In this document: one piece after another, positions 26,431-37,020 of the stretch
How positions within the stretch are numbered: the stretch's first letter is position 1
Layout: every line of letters begins with the position of its first letter
NCBI GenBank assembly: GCA_031002005.1
Contig: JARYHS010008074.1
Span: 176,476,494 to 176,540,493, forward strand
Reading direction: 5' to 3'
Source of the DNA: Vandiemenella viatica
Lineage: Eukaryota; Arthropoda; Insecta; Orthoptera; Morabidae
DNA length: 64,000 nt
The notes under the pieces: generated by a model
The model's input: the letters and a program-made list of their open reading frames with translations, nothing else
The model's database searches: none
What the model was told of the DNA's origin: nothing
Made by a program: the position numbers and the translations under genes

Positions 26431-26825
26431 CGTGTATGCTGGTTGAGCGATGATCCTCTGGCCTCGCATTCAGGAGAACACGGGTTCGAATCCTCGTACA
26501 CCGATTCAGACTATGGTCTTCCTTGGTTTCATGAAATCACTCGTGGCGAATAATGGTGTGGTCCATTTAAAAGGCCAGGTTGAATTATTTCACATTTGTT
26601 GCCCCCATTCCTTTTCCGCCTCTATAAGTGACCTCGACATCGACAAAGCGTAAAGCCATAAGAAAAACATTGTCAGCTCAAATTTTTACATATAACATGA
26701 CATTTCCCTCCAATAAAGTTGGTGAAATACGCTGCGAATATTACTTGGATCGGATTCCACATTAATATGTATGTCCTGGCGGAAAGGAAACAGACATCAT
26801 ACTTTTGACAATCGATGGCTTAGTA
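26431..26825 (+). repeat. tandem duplication, unit 2 (SINE B plus flank)
   Basis: Second unit, with a SINE at about 26436-26675 (CTGGCCTCGCATTCAGG, GGGTTCGAATCCTCG, tail CGACAAAGCGTAAAGCC). The same flank words follow: TTTCCCTCCAATAAAGTTGG, TGGCGGAAAGGAAACAGAC and GACAATCGATGGCT. Scattered substitutions between the units indicate an old event. Confidence 0.78.
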
Positions 26826-26879
26826 CGGCCTCAACTGCGACGAGACGTTTTCTCTTTTAAGACACAACTGACGGTCACT

Positions 26880-27310
26880 GTTTCGAGCAGCACAGCATCA
26901 GAGATTTCCGAGACCCTCGGTAGGTGGCAGGCACGTCGTCTGCGGCTGAGGCAACAAAAGGCACGCTAATTAATTCTTATCTCGCGAGAGCAGCCGTCGG
27001 GAATTTAACTCCAGTGCGGCGACAATGGCTCGACTTTGTAATGCAGTGTCTGGCTGCCTTCTTGTTCGGCGATGTCCTTTTCAGCGGCGGCATTGTGGGC
27101 CGCGTAATGCCGAGCACAATGGCGGCACCCTCTTAATGATGGCGCCGCGGCGCACAACGCGACCGACCTCACAGCTACTTGTCGCACGCAGACACGTGCC
27201 GCAAATATTAGCGGACCTCAAACAAGGAGAGGCGGCTTTTGTCAGAGTTCGCAGTTCTCTGTTCCTGCGGAGTTGGTTCCCGCTGACGCACAATGCTTAT
27301 CGTCTATCTA
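26880..27310. promoter_or_regulatory. CpG-rich intronic island with SOX motifs, candidate enhancer
   Basis: A sharply GC- and CpG-rich block inside the SOX intron. Three ACAATG/CATTGT cores fall within about 100 bp (27022-27028 ACAATGG, 27091-27096 CATTGT, 27116-27122 ACAATGG), with CTTTGT at 27033-27038. A homeodomain/POU-like GCTAATTAATTC lies at 26965-26976. Neither strand's open frames resemble a known protein. SOX proteins often regulate their own loci, so an autoregulatory enhancer is plausible but inferred only from motifs and composition. Confidence 0.4.
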
Positions 27311-27487
27311 GTGGTCCACCGGGATAACATACCGACTCGACGAGGCTTTCAGACCTCATGTGACTTATTGTACATGTCATTCTATTTCAATTTAATGCCC
27401 GACTTTAGCCAGATGTATAGGATAAAAATTGTCGGGACAATCGGTTTCACCGATATAGACGTATCAAGTATACCAGCGACCCAATTG

Positions 27488-29374
27488 CGGCAAGACATAT
27501 ACAGGGTGTTCCAAAGATAGCCAAATTGTGAGCTGTCATTTTACTCGTCCATTGAGCAGAATTGCTTAAGTGGTTCTCGCAACGTGTACTCCGAAAAATA
27601 TAAACACCGTTTCTAGGACACGAGTGTCGAATTACTCTTGCCTCATGGGTATACCTGGGAGAACAGTCAGATACCATATGTTCGTGCGGGGAGTGAGAAA
27701 CCATGGTACATCGGTTGTCATGTCCACAAATCGGGAAGAATATATCCATATTTGACCCCCAATCAGCTACTGACAAGGCCATCGCATTGGCGGAAATACT
27801 ACCTCATATTTGATGCCGTCATCGACACGAGAAGAAGTCTCACTGACCAATGTATGCAACTGACCTCTTTCCACAAAAATAATCAATACTGTTATAAATC
27901 TGTAAGTCAGCTGCGTGTGAGCGTTTGGAATGACAGAAGTGTGGATGTATGATGTTTTCAAATTTTGAGAGCTTTTGGTCTAGCTTAAAATCTGCGAAAG
28001 TATCTAATGACTCCATGAGACCGAGGAACGGAGCAAGATTATAATAATTTCGAGATGGGAAATATATGCACTACAGATCACTATATATTTGAGATGAGCA
28101 TTACTTTCAAGAAATTTTGACAAAAAATAACACTACTACTCTTCGGATGCTTTTTTTTACTTTTATTATTTATTCCTTCCATTTTCTGAAATATAATACT
28201 TTAAAATAATAAAAAATCATGAATCAAACTTGATTAGCATAAATAATATTCAGATTATTGTAAACTGCTTTGTGTTTCAAGAGAGACTAATATGACTCTA
28301 CTACTCTTTTGTGTTCCCATGTTTATGCTTAGTAATATAATTCTATACATCTTCATAGGTTATGTTAATTCCAATATACAATCATCAACTCTATGTATTA
28401 ACATGAATAATTTTTCTCATATATTATATTGCGTTAAAATTTGGATGAAATACAAAATCAGACATCTGTATGAAAACCGAATCTGAGGTAGTAACAAGAA
28501 AGGAACATTTTTTGATGACATTTACATTTTTGCTTCTCCACGTTGATATTATTTTGGTGCTAGAACAAAAATGGTAAAGCAGTTTTACCAGTGTACGCGC
28601 ATGCGAAGCAGCGGGAAAATACTAATCACCGTGGATTCAAAAACAATACTGTACCGAAACTTTGTTTATTGCAGAAACAAGTCGATTGAAATCACTATAC
28701 ATATCTCCGATACACATAAAGACACTTATTTCATGGTTTATACTAACTACTAACGAAACATCAATAACCTAGTCCGATTCCTTTTCCATATATAGCTGCG
28801 TGGGAGGTCATTGCCCGCGTAAAAAGTCAGTTACTGAGTTCTTCGTAAACCATTCTCTCTGTCTTCCTTGGTCTTGCGGATACCACCAGTATAGACAAAA
28901 TAGAAAAAATATGTGCTGAAAACTTAACTGGTACCCAAAGACTAAACAAATTATTCCATGCATGGAACCCCAGACTACGATAATACAATACAGTACAGTA
29001 CAATATAGTACCTGGGTGACCGATCATAGCTCGGCATCTTTCGGTTTCTTTTCAATATGCAAGATTTTTGCGTGAAGTTTGATGAAGTTAAATGTTTTTC
29101 TTAAAGGCTTACTAAGCATTTTGAAGTGCATTGTTTCTTGCTATAACCAATGAGAAGCTTAACTAACATCAGTAGGCTTACTGATACCTGAAACACGAGA
29201 TGAGGTTTCCGAGATATCAAATACAAACGTTGTTCTTTTTATTGTAAAATCGTATTACAAACTTGAAAACCAAAACGCTATCTACATATAAATTTTTATC
29301 CAAATCGCTAAGCCATTTCAGAGCTCGTCCGCTTTACCACCTCATAAATTGTTTCTTTTTTAAAAAAATGCTAT
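27488..29374. other. no gene; possible transposon terminus at left
   Basis: TATACAGGGTGTTCC at about 27497 looks like a transposon end of the Tc1/mariner type, but I found no partner end or transposase in the sequence that follows. The remainder is AT-rich intronic DNA. Confidence 0.35.
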
Positions 29375-29386
29375 TATATAGAAATC

Positions 29387-30613
29387 AATAGAGATCAATC
29401 AGGCACAAGAAAACCATATGCACCTTTGTGGACTTCAAGAAGGCGTATGACTTCATCAACAGGAAAAGCCTACTCAACATCCTAAGGGAATATGGTCTGG
29501 TCAATAAGTCAAGAGAATTAATCAATCAGACACTCACCAACACCACAAACAAAGTAAAATTCATGGGAGAACTCTCCAGAGAATTCGAAACAAAAACTGG
29601 CGTTAGACAGGGTGACGGTCTCTCGCCAATCTTATTTAATATAGCCCTGGACAAAGTCATTAGAGAATGGGAGAAAACGAACACCCCAGTAAAACTAGGC
29701 AGAAACAGACTAAATATCTCATGCTTGGCCTTCGCAGATGATCTGGCTATTCTGTCAGAAAGTTGACAACAAGCCATCAAACAAATAATCCCTCAAAGAA
29801 TTAGCAGAAAAAATTGGATTAAAAATCCCCTTTGAGAAAACGGTTTTACTTGGCACACAAACTGAACATAAAACACTGGACACAAAATATGGAAAAAATC
29901 AACAGTCACCGTGATTAAATACTTAGGAGAAATTATCAGTCCAACAGGACTCGAAAAGAAGGCACAGCAAAACAGACTCAACAAAATGAAAAAGGCTTTC
30001 GGACAGACCTGCAACATCTACAACAAAAAGAACATAGGAATTCAATCAAAAATTAGACACTACAATACAGTTATTAAATCCAACGCTCTATACGCCACAG
30101 AACATCGAGAACATCCAAAAAGAAGAACGAAGAATAATCAGGAAAATTATTGGACCAACCAAAACAGAAGAAGGCTACAGACTAAAGTCAAACAAAACAG
30201 TAGAGTCCCACTCGAACATAACCAACGACATCAGAAAACGTAGACTAAAATTCTACGGTCACATCTACAGGATGTCAGATCACAGATTAACTAAGCAGAT
30301 ATTCAAACTCATGCAACCTTAGAAAAATGTCTAACAGTTGGTTCGATCAAGTAAGACAAGGCCTGAAAAAAGCTAAAATCAAGAGCTCATAAATCCTAGA
30401 TCGCAAAATCTTCAGACAAAAAATACACGACTGGGTAGTGATGTCAGAAACCAAAGCCAAGAAGACCAGAACAACATGGACAGAAGAGAGAAAACGTGCC
30501 TTCAGTAAACGGATGCGAGAATACTGGAATGGCAAAAGAAACTCGGACAGATAATGACTATGCTTTGCGTGATCTGTATAGGTCCATGTGCATAAAATAA
30601 AAAAATAAATAAA
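29387..30613 (+). mobile_element. 5'-truncated non-LTR retrotransposon (RT-B family)
   Basis: An exact 12-bp target duplication TATATAGAAATC (29375-29386 and 30614-30625) brackets the element, which ends in an A-rich tail (AAAATAAAAAAATAAATAAA). The first part codes a reverse transcriptase core: FVDFKKAYD, GVRQGDGLSP, LFNIALDKVIREW and the catalytic FADD. Frames then shift repeatedly through IKYLGEIISPTG, RRIIRKIIGP and KRRLKFYGHIYRM. The endonuclease and the start of the RT are missing, as expected from target-primed insertion with 5' truncation. The clade is not certain (RTE/CR1-like). Confidence 0.9.
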
Positions 30614-30625
30614 TATATAGAAATC

Positions 30626-31870
30626 TCAACGCTATTCAGGGTTTAATTAATGGTGCAAGATTAGTGGTAATTCACTTATACAATATCAATGTTAAACTCA
30701 TTTACTCTGATAAAATTATGCTCATACCCCTCATTAACCTCACACACTTTCTGATCCAATAGTTCCTTTATAAATGATAAGAAAATTCCCAATAAAAGTA
30801 ATCCTGTACGACCATTAATAAAGCACAAGAATTGTATTTGCCAGAACCTGTTATTTCGTATGGATATATGTACGTGGCTTTTTCACGAGTTCGTAGATTT
30901 AGTAATATTTATGTTTGTGTTCTACATACGGCTAAAGAGTAAACGAACCCATTATAACTGCTAATATCGTTTTCAAAAAAGCTTTATAACGCAAAGAAGT
31001 TTGAAAAAATCACATCTGACAAAGAGAATATCTATTTTTTAAATATCTATCTTTTTGCAGTTAAACATGTAGTATTTAATGATAACGAGTTTTTATAATA
31101 AAAGCTGTATTTATTACTATTGTTCAGAATAAAATACCTTTCATTAATAAATATACTTGAATTTCCTTATTTCCACATTATTATATTACCGGCTGGTGAT
31201 TGACCATGATACTCAGTGAAATATTCGCACGAGTCAGTAAGCATACAAGATTTGTTCGTTTAAAGATAGAAGTGTTCCTTGCTCCAACCAAAGAGAAACT
31301 TAATTACAGAGACAACTATCATCAGTAGGCTTACTGGTACATGAAACTTCTACTAGATGGCGTTGGAGCCGTTTCCGATATACCAAATACAATAATTACT
31401 CGTTTTTTAATAGATGCAAACATGAGTTAATTTGTTGGTTGGTGTGTAGTATAAACGACATAAGCGTTGCTCTGAAAAAATCTGTCTCAAGAATAAATAG
31501 CGTTGTTAGTAACCAGAGTTTCTCAACCTATAGTCTGCAGACTACATGTGGTCTGCAGGCACATTATTAAAATTTAATTATAACTGAATCAAAGATATAA
31601 CAAAAAATATTACTGAAAATTGTACTGCATAAGACTGTAAAGGAGTATCAGAAGCCAAGATTTCTAAAATCCATATTTTAATGACCAGCAAGAATCTGAT
31701 ATTTCCAGGATATCATTGAAATGTTACAATTATAATGTATTTGCTAATCAAGTTTTCAGTCGGCATCAAAGAGATCTTCATTAATTTGAGGATTAAGTTA
31801 ATGACCGTTTTTTATAGCTTTATTGTAGGAGTAGGTCATAAGAAACTGCGGTAAATGGTGATAACAAATG
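30626..31870. other. no gene recognised
   Basis: AT-rich intronic DNA. The phrase TTAACTAACATCAGTAGGCTTACTG near 29160 and a similar one near 31320 (ATCATCAGTAGGCTTACTGG) suggest a dispersed repeat, otherwise undefined. Confidence 0.4.
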
Positions 31871-31878
31871 GTAGAGTT

Positions 31879-32365
31879 CATGGGCGTATCCAGTGAGGGC
31901 CAGCGGGGGGACTGCTGTCCCCTCCCCTGCCCCCCTAGAAGAAATATCAAGTTATCTTCAGTAAGTTTCTACGAGTGAAGAACTGGCTCAGGAGCACTAT
32001 GGGAGAGGAAAGATTGACTGGATGATGCCTGATGAATGTGAATCAAAATTTCGTGAAAGTACACCGTGAGATATTGACAAAGTTACTGAAACATTTTCTG
32101 AGAATCCGAGACGATTAAGGTTTACATAAAAAATTATAATTGAGTTACGATCTTAATTAAATACATAGTAGTCCCTGGATTAAGTGGTTGGATTACTATG
32201 TTAATCAATAATAAAAAGTTTCCTCAATAGATTTGAGTTTTAATTTGTAAAAAATCGTCATATTTCAGTCCCCCACACCACTTCCTCGAAAAAATACCAG
32301 TTGACCCCCCCCCCCAGTTCAGATCTTGCTCCCCCCCTCTAGTTCTGATCCTTGATTCGCCCTTG
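31879..32365 (+). mobile_element. hAT element relic with ZMYM1-like transposase C-terminus
   Basis: The termini CATGGGCGTATCC and GATTCGCCCTTG are inverted repeats of the form CAnGGGCGnATC. An exact 8-bp duplication GTAGAGTT flanks them (31871-31878 and 32366-32373), the hAT signature. The plus strand inside carries VKNWLRSTMGEERLTG, a stop, then in another frame ENPRRLRFT and a stop. This pattern fits the C-terminal dimerisation region of hAT proteins that are often annotated as zinc finger MYM-type 1-like. C/G-rich runs lie beside both ends. Most of the gene is deleted. Confidence 0.82.
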
Positions 32366-32484
32366 GTAGAGTTGGTTACAGATGGTATCCGTGCAATTAT
32401 TTTTGTCATTTTACTAATCCTCTGGCTGAAAAAGGTTGAGAAAAGCTGTCATAAGGAAAAACTATTTTTTTGATTTTTAGTTGG

Positions 32485-32670
32485 TCCTAGCATTCGGTAA
32501 GACGCAAGTTCTATCGATCCCCTTTCCGGCCGTCCATATTTCGATTTTTCATTGTTTCCCTCAAAATCACTCCAGTTGAACGCTGGGATAATACCGTCAA
32601 AAGGCCATTGCCGAATTCCTTCACGTTCCTTTGCTCCCAGTATCCTCCCATTTCTGATAACCTTTACATC
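32485..32670 (+). mobile_element. SINE family B, diverged
   Basis: Contains GGTCCTAGCATTCGG, a degraded box B (TTCTATCGATCCCC), CCGGCCGTCCATATTTCG, AAATCACTCCAGTTGAACGC and GGCCATTGCCGAATTCC. The tail is degraded (TGATAACCTTTACATC). Confidence 0.62.
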
Positions 32671-32673
32671 ATA

Positions 32674-33594
32674 GGGCCATATTTAAAAATGTAATTGGTT
32701 CATCTATCATAAGCACAATTCTGAAATTTCATATCTTTTGTAGTCCGAAATCCGTAGGTTGGCTGGATCTTCCCGTTGGAAGGAACAGTATGCCTACTTG
32801 CAGCGAGGAGATCGCCAGTTGTTTTTATGCCTATGTTAGTAGTAAGGAGCGTTGTATGTGTATAGATCAATGGTATCAGTGTTGTTAAATATAGTATTTT
32901 GAGTTATGTATACAACGATGAAAGAAGGGCTAGTATGAAAACCGTTTCAGCCTAATCAGGCCTATATTTCTCTAGGACACCAAGTGAGCCACCAAAACTT
33001 AAGTCTCCATCCGACGGACGAATCACCATGAACAATGTCGTATACCATAGCTCCATACATAATGCGAAGTGATTTAACACGTGCGTTGCGTACACAAACC
33101 GGGAATTGTGCACAACCACTACTCTACTGACCTCGTACTGAAAGAAAAAAATTAATCCATGATGGCGATAGACACCGCTATGGATTCTCAACAACATGGG
33201 GAAGAGTCTTGTTAAATTACAACTCATTGAACCATAAAATGTCATTAGAGCAATATAAGCTTCACGGGATAGTCCGTAACTTTAGCAATCCGAAATGCGT
33301 AGGTTGGATCTACCCGTAGGAGGAACTTCTACTAAGCCAGTCTAGGCGGTGACTTATACCTTACATCACCTGATGCTTTCCGCATCTGATGAAGACAGCA
33401 GAGACAGCTATCGAAACGTTGTGTTATGACGTTGTCCGACTGGACACACGTGAAGCTTACATTGAATCAGTACGCCGGGGAAGTCTCCACTCATACGTGT
33501 CATAAGAGCAGTTGCTGCGTATATTCGCCAATATGAATACAACTAAATACCTTATACCAATTAAATGTTAATTTAATCAACACAAATTATGCAT
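32674..33594. other. no gene; two similar short repeat motifs
   Basis: CCGAAATCCGTAGGTTGG near 32747 and CCGAAATGCGTAGGTTGG near 33291 head similar words (GGATCTTCCCGTTGG, GGATCTACCCGTAGG), suggesting one dispersed repeat. A second motif at 33386-33424 recurs at 55930-55968. No coding domain was recognised. Confidence 0.4.
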
Positions 33595-33600
33595 TTTAAT

Positions 33601-33604
<4 letters not shown>

Positions 33605-33652
<48 letters not shown>

Positions 33653-33908
33653 TTTCATTCCTCCCAGCAGAAGGCTGGGAGGCGGGCTGCTGGAGAGTCA
33701 TAGGGGACTCTTTTCAGCCAATCTACTACTACGGGGAGGGAAGGGGGATGGAAGGTCGGCAGTGGCCTTCTAGGGAACCATCCCAGCATTCGCCTAATTG
33801 TCTGAGGGAAACCACGGAAAACCTCAGACAGGATGGCCGAACCGAGTTTAACCCCGGTCCTCCCGAATGATAGGTGGGAGGCCAAATTGGCCTCCTCCCA
33901 TCTCGGTG
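33605..33908 (-). mobile_element. SINE family D with long oligo-T (A-tail) tract
   Basis: A direct repeat TTTAATCCCT flanks it (33595-33604 and 33909-33918). Just inside the left copy is an uninterrupted T-run of over 40 bases, the A-tail of a minus-strand insertion. The body contains ACCATCCCAGCATTCGCC, GGGAAACCACGGAAAACC and a box B-like AGTTTAACCCCGGTCC. A related copy lies at 39785-39965. The long pure tail suggests a recent insertion, though the poly-A at 33921-33940 outside the duplication is unexplained. Confidence 0.8.
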
Positions 33909-33934
33909 TTTAATCCCTATAAAAAAAAAAAAAA

Positions 33935-34787
33935 AAAAAACATTTATAATGTGGCCTTATCAATTTAACTATGAGAATTACATTCAAAAAATTAAAAACA
34001 TTAGATATCTTTGAACAAATACCTAATGCGAATTAATGTTCTTGAAACAGCTTAACCTAAAGATTTTCAGAATAACTTTGGAGTGCGGAGATTTTTCCAT
34101 TAAAAGGTATTGTGCAATACGATCTGTAGGGTACAACGATTCTGAAACAGCTTACTACGTGGATGTCAGAACTGAATGGCTCTGCGTTAGGTCTTGACAG
34201 GAACACAGGAGAATGACGAGATTTTAATCGGCGAGAGGTCAATCTTTTCTTATTGTGTTGCTAATTTTGTTCAAACAATAGCAAAAGAAATGGGCGAGTG
34301 ATATTAAATACGACACATCTTTTGAGAAGAAAATATTTAGTCTGGTATTATACACAGACTTGCGAAAGTGATATGATGAATAATTTACCAAAATCGATGA
34401 AGGAATTAAAAATTAAAATTTGTCAATCGCAAAATTAGTTGGGGGAGAATTTAACACTCAAATTATAAATGATAAAATAGGGGTAATTGCGTGACAGAGA
34501 TTGCCACCGGAGCATATGCCCCATCACAATTAAATTATTAATAATAATAACCGGTTTAGTTAACAGAGGCGGCTCAAGGTGACAATGTTCTATCCCCACT
34601 CCACTGCCCTTCCCCCTACATACCGAGGGGAAATTTGTAACCCCCCTACCTGGAGGGAGCTCTCAGGGATTGGAAGCGAAGGGGTGGGGTGGTGAGATGA
34701 GGGGCGGCGGCAGTTCGGAGTGAACAGACTACAGTAATAACCAAATTGAGCCGATGATGATGGAGGGGTCAGTGACTGCATACGTAC
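33935..34787. other. no gene; intron next to SOX donor
   Basis: AT-rich DNA that becomes G/C-rich near 34600-34730, before the donor at 34787. No repeat was recognised. Confidence 0.45.
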
Positions 34788-34977
34788 CTAGCCTCTTGGA
34801 GATCTCCGAGTTGTGCATCTTGGGGTTCTCCTGGGCGATCTTACGGCGCTGCAGCCTGGACCAGACCATGAAGGCGTTCATGGGCCGCTTGATGTGGTCG
34901 TCCTGCATCTTCTTGGCGGCGGCGGCTGCTGCAGCGGCGCTGGCTGCGTGCTGCTGGCCTGAGCCCAGACCAGCCAT
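34788..34977 (-). CDS. Sox21b: SOX group B protein, exon with start of HMG box
   Basis: N-terminal coding exon of the same SOX factor. From the ATG at 34977 it reads [13 protein letters not shown], an Ala-rich tract and KKMQDD. The first half of the HMG box follows: [19 protein letters not shown], then [27 protein letters not shown] is the diagnostic SOX core motif. The exon ends in the first base of a Gly codon with donor CTAG/GTACGT. This start was chosen because it is the last ATG before the box with a plausible short N-terminus. The same frame is open up to an ATG at 35121, and another frame offers a different N-terminus (34978-35079). The exon is CpG-rich, unlike its surroundings. Confidence 0.88.
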
Positions 34978-35079
34978 GACGGCCGCCGCAGAGGACACGG
35001 GGGGGCAGCGGGGGGCCCGCGGGGTGCCGGCCCCCCAGCGAGTCGTAGTCGGCAGCGCCGCACATCGCCCCGGCCGCCC
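34978..35079 (-). other. alternative N-terminal coding of SOX exon, possibly off by one base
   Basis: In another frame an ATG at 35065 opens [17 protein letters not shown], which looks more protein-like than the Pro/Thr/Arg-rich text in the HMG-box frame. The two frames meet at a run of seven C (minus strand, about 34998). One fewer C would fuse this start in frame to [14 protein letters not shown] possible acceptor TTGCAG lies at 35084-35079. So the true N-terminus may start here, with a homopolymer error or polymorphism, or may come from an upstream exon. Confidence 0.35.
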
Positions 35080-35457
35080 TGCAACACCACATCGCCACTT
35101 CAATAAGCCACACTGGTCCACGCCGTCACCGCATCGACAGTTTTGTTATTGTTGGCAAGTGGTTTGGGAATGCAAACAAACCTAAGACCCAAGAGCACAG
35201 CTTCAAATGAAACTTCAGAATCTTCGAATACACGGTATACTACGTGATATTGGGCTCTGACACTTGCTGAATGAAGTCGCTAATCTAGCATCGATGTGCG
35301 ATAAGGTAAAATATGTTGAAGTGAAATTAGCAGAGCGTAGAAGACGCCGCCATCAGGTGGCGTGAGAAAATGAAAGAAGGGTAGGAGAGGAAGAAATTCA
35401 AGAGGAATAAAACCGATCAAACTGTAATTACAAGCATTGCCCACGGCTAAAGGTGGC

Positions 35458-35706
35458 TTCCTACGGCCCGTGCATTTGCCGGTAGCATCATTCAAGCTAT
35501 GAACAATGGGCCGTGGGCAGGGATCCACCTCTGCTGGCAGGAGTTGTGTGCCTCTTTCCGTCAGCAAGTCGGTAATCATCAAACGCTTGGGTGGCTGAAA
35601 CGTCATTACGAAACGTGGTGGGGAGGTGGCGAGGGCTAGTGTGGGCGTGCTGATCCGTACAATTCGGCTGCATGACGCTGCCTACAAAACCACGGGCCGT
35701 GGGAAG
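35458..35706. repeat. imperfect inverted repeat of about 40 bp
   Basis: CTTCCTACGGCCCGTGCATT at 35458 onward pairs with the reverse complement of 35667-35706, CTTCCCACGGCCCGTGGTTT. The match is roughly 31 of 39 positions by eye. Additional CCCACGGC words lie near 35440 and 35509. It may be a degraded DNA transposon or MITE just upstream of the SOX exon. No target duplication was found. Confidence 0.45.
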
Positions 35707-36939
35707 ACACCATAAGGCATTGTGAAGAGGGCCAAGATGCCACTCATCACAGTGTCTCTGGGAACCAGAGGCAACTTTTCCAATGGTAAGGGAGCAACCT
35801 GCTCTAATTCAAAGAGGAAACTCGTGACGTAGGTATGGGGGGTTCCGAGGATGATGCCAGAGAAGGACGAGACTACTACGTGGAGTGTGAAGTTGGCTGA
35901 CGGCGCTTGGTGATCACCAGTTATCCTGCAGCATCATCAGAGACAGCTGGCGGCCTGGATGTCGGCGCAGGTCAGTAATGGTGCAGCAAAGAACATTCGT
36001 AATAGTATGAAAATCCATAAACATTCGCTGTTTTTGGTGTTGGGATATTAGTGTAAATCATAAGTTTAGTAGAAAACCTCACCATTTTTAAATTATTTAA
36101 AATAATTATCCGGGTGTATTGAAAATACAAACAAAAAAATAATTTGTTATAAAATATAAGGTAACAAGATAGCACGCTATGTAAAAATCAGGAAATAAAT
36201 AATTAATAAAGAAGTAAAAGTCAGGCACTCGCTCAACTGAAGTTAGTTCATACCACACCCCATGCTCTGCAGACACCACGCATTCACATGTACACGTATC
36301 AATTAGTTTGGTTTCTATTTTGACCGTGACAGTGAGGCGTGAGTCTGGTGGATGTAGAGAGGGGCAAGTTTAGATATTTCCGGTCCTCCACGATCTTACG
36401 TTATTGTGGAGTTTTTGATTGACTTCAAAAGTTAATTATTTCTTCAACTCCACTTAAAGGCTCATCAGAATTGTAAAATGTAGATTGTGTGGTTCTAACA
36501 TATTCGTAAAATTTCCTTACATTATCCATCAGATGCTATGTCTCACTTTTACGGATTTTTTGAACATTTATTCCGTCAAACAACCACTTGAAAATGTTAA
36601 AGAAGACTGAAAACTCAGTATGAACTCGTTCTTCACACGGTCGAGGTACGGAAAAGTGTTGACTCGAGAAGGGGTGAGCCGCCACTCTGCCGACTGTCGG
36701 TGCGGTGACGTACAATTGTGGCACAACCCACAGTCGTCACACTTAAATAAGTGTTAATTTGTTAACAGGAGGAAAGGTATGCCTCTTTACTGGATCCTCC
36801 GGACCATGGAAAAAGTGCAGCTGTATGTAGGCTTCTAGACTTCGGGAAGAATAGACAGTGGTGGCAGCAAAACACCAACTATCTTCTAGGAGTTTCCCTC
36901 TCCGCACTCTTTGTGTAGAGTGTTGATTGAACCAAGAAA
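35707..36939. other. no gene recognised, SOX 5' flank or upstream intron
   Basis: No promoter motif can be assigned with confidence. AT-rich from about 35990. A candidate start or promoter could also lie in the GC-rich zone around the exon itself. Confidence 0.4.
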
Positions 36940-37020
36940 AATCATTCTGCTTCGTTTGGGCTTGAACCCAGATCGTCCATTGGCAGCAAGTCACTTTATC
37001 AACTGAACTACATGAATGAC
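36940..37020 (-). repeat. tRNA-like sequence, SINE head or tRNA pseudogene
   Basis: On the minus strand TGTAGTTCAGTTGATAAAG resembles box A and CTGGGTTCAAGCCC matches box B. The spacing is tRNA-like, but the acceptor stem does not pair, so this is a SINE head or pseudogene rather than a working tRNA gene. Confidence 0.5.

Larger units (their letters stand above)
14630..34787 (-). other. SOX intron of about 20.2 kb splitting the HMG box
   Basis: The donor is CTAG/GTACGTATG at 34788/34787 and the acceptor is TTTTCCAG at 14630. The exons on either side rebuild an uninterrupted HMG box, with the split inside the Gly codon after SKRL. Introns within the HMG box are known in part of the insect SoxB2 group. 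The intron carries most of the transposons in this window's left half and one CpG-rich island (26880-27310). Confidence 0.85.

Noticed and set aside
27025..27327. Open frames on both strands in the CpG-rich intronic block
   Set aside because: Same composition effect. No domain or splice context, so treated as possible regulatory DNA.
34729..34787. Coding extension [12 protein letters not shown] after the HMG half
   Set aside because: This is read-through past a strong donor (GTACGT). The true continuation AEWKLL is at 14629.
36946..37018. Possible functional tRNA gene on the minus strand
   Set aside because: Boxes A and B are present, but the acceptor stem does not pair, so a SINE head or pseudogene is likelier.
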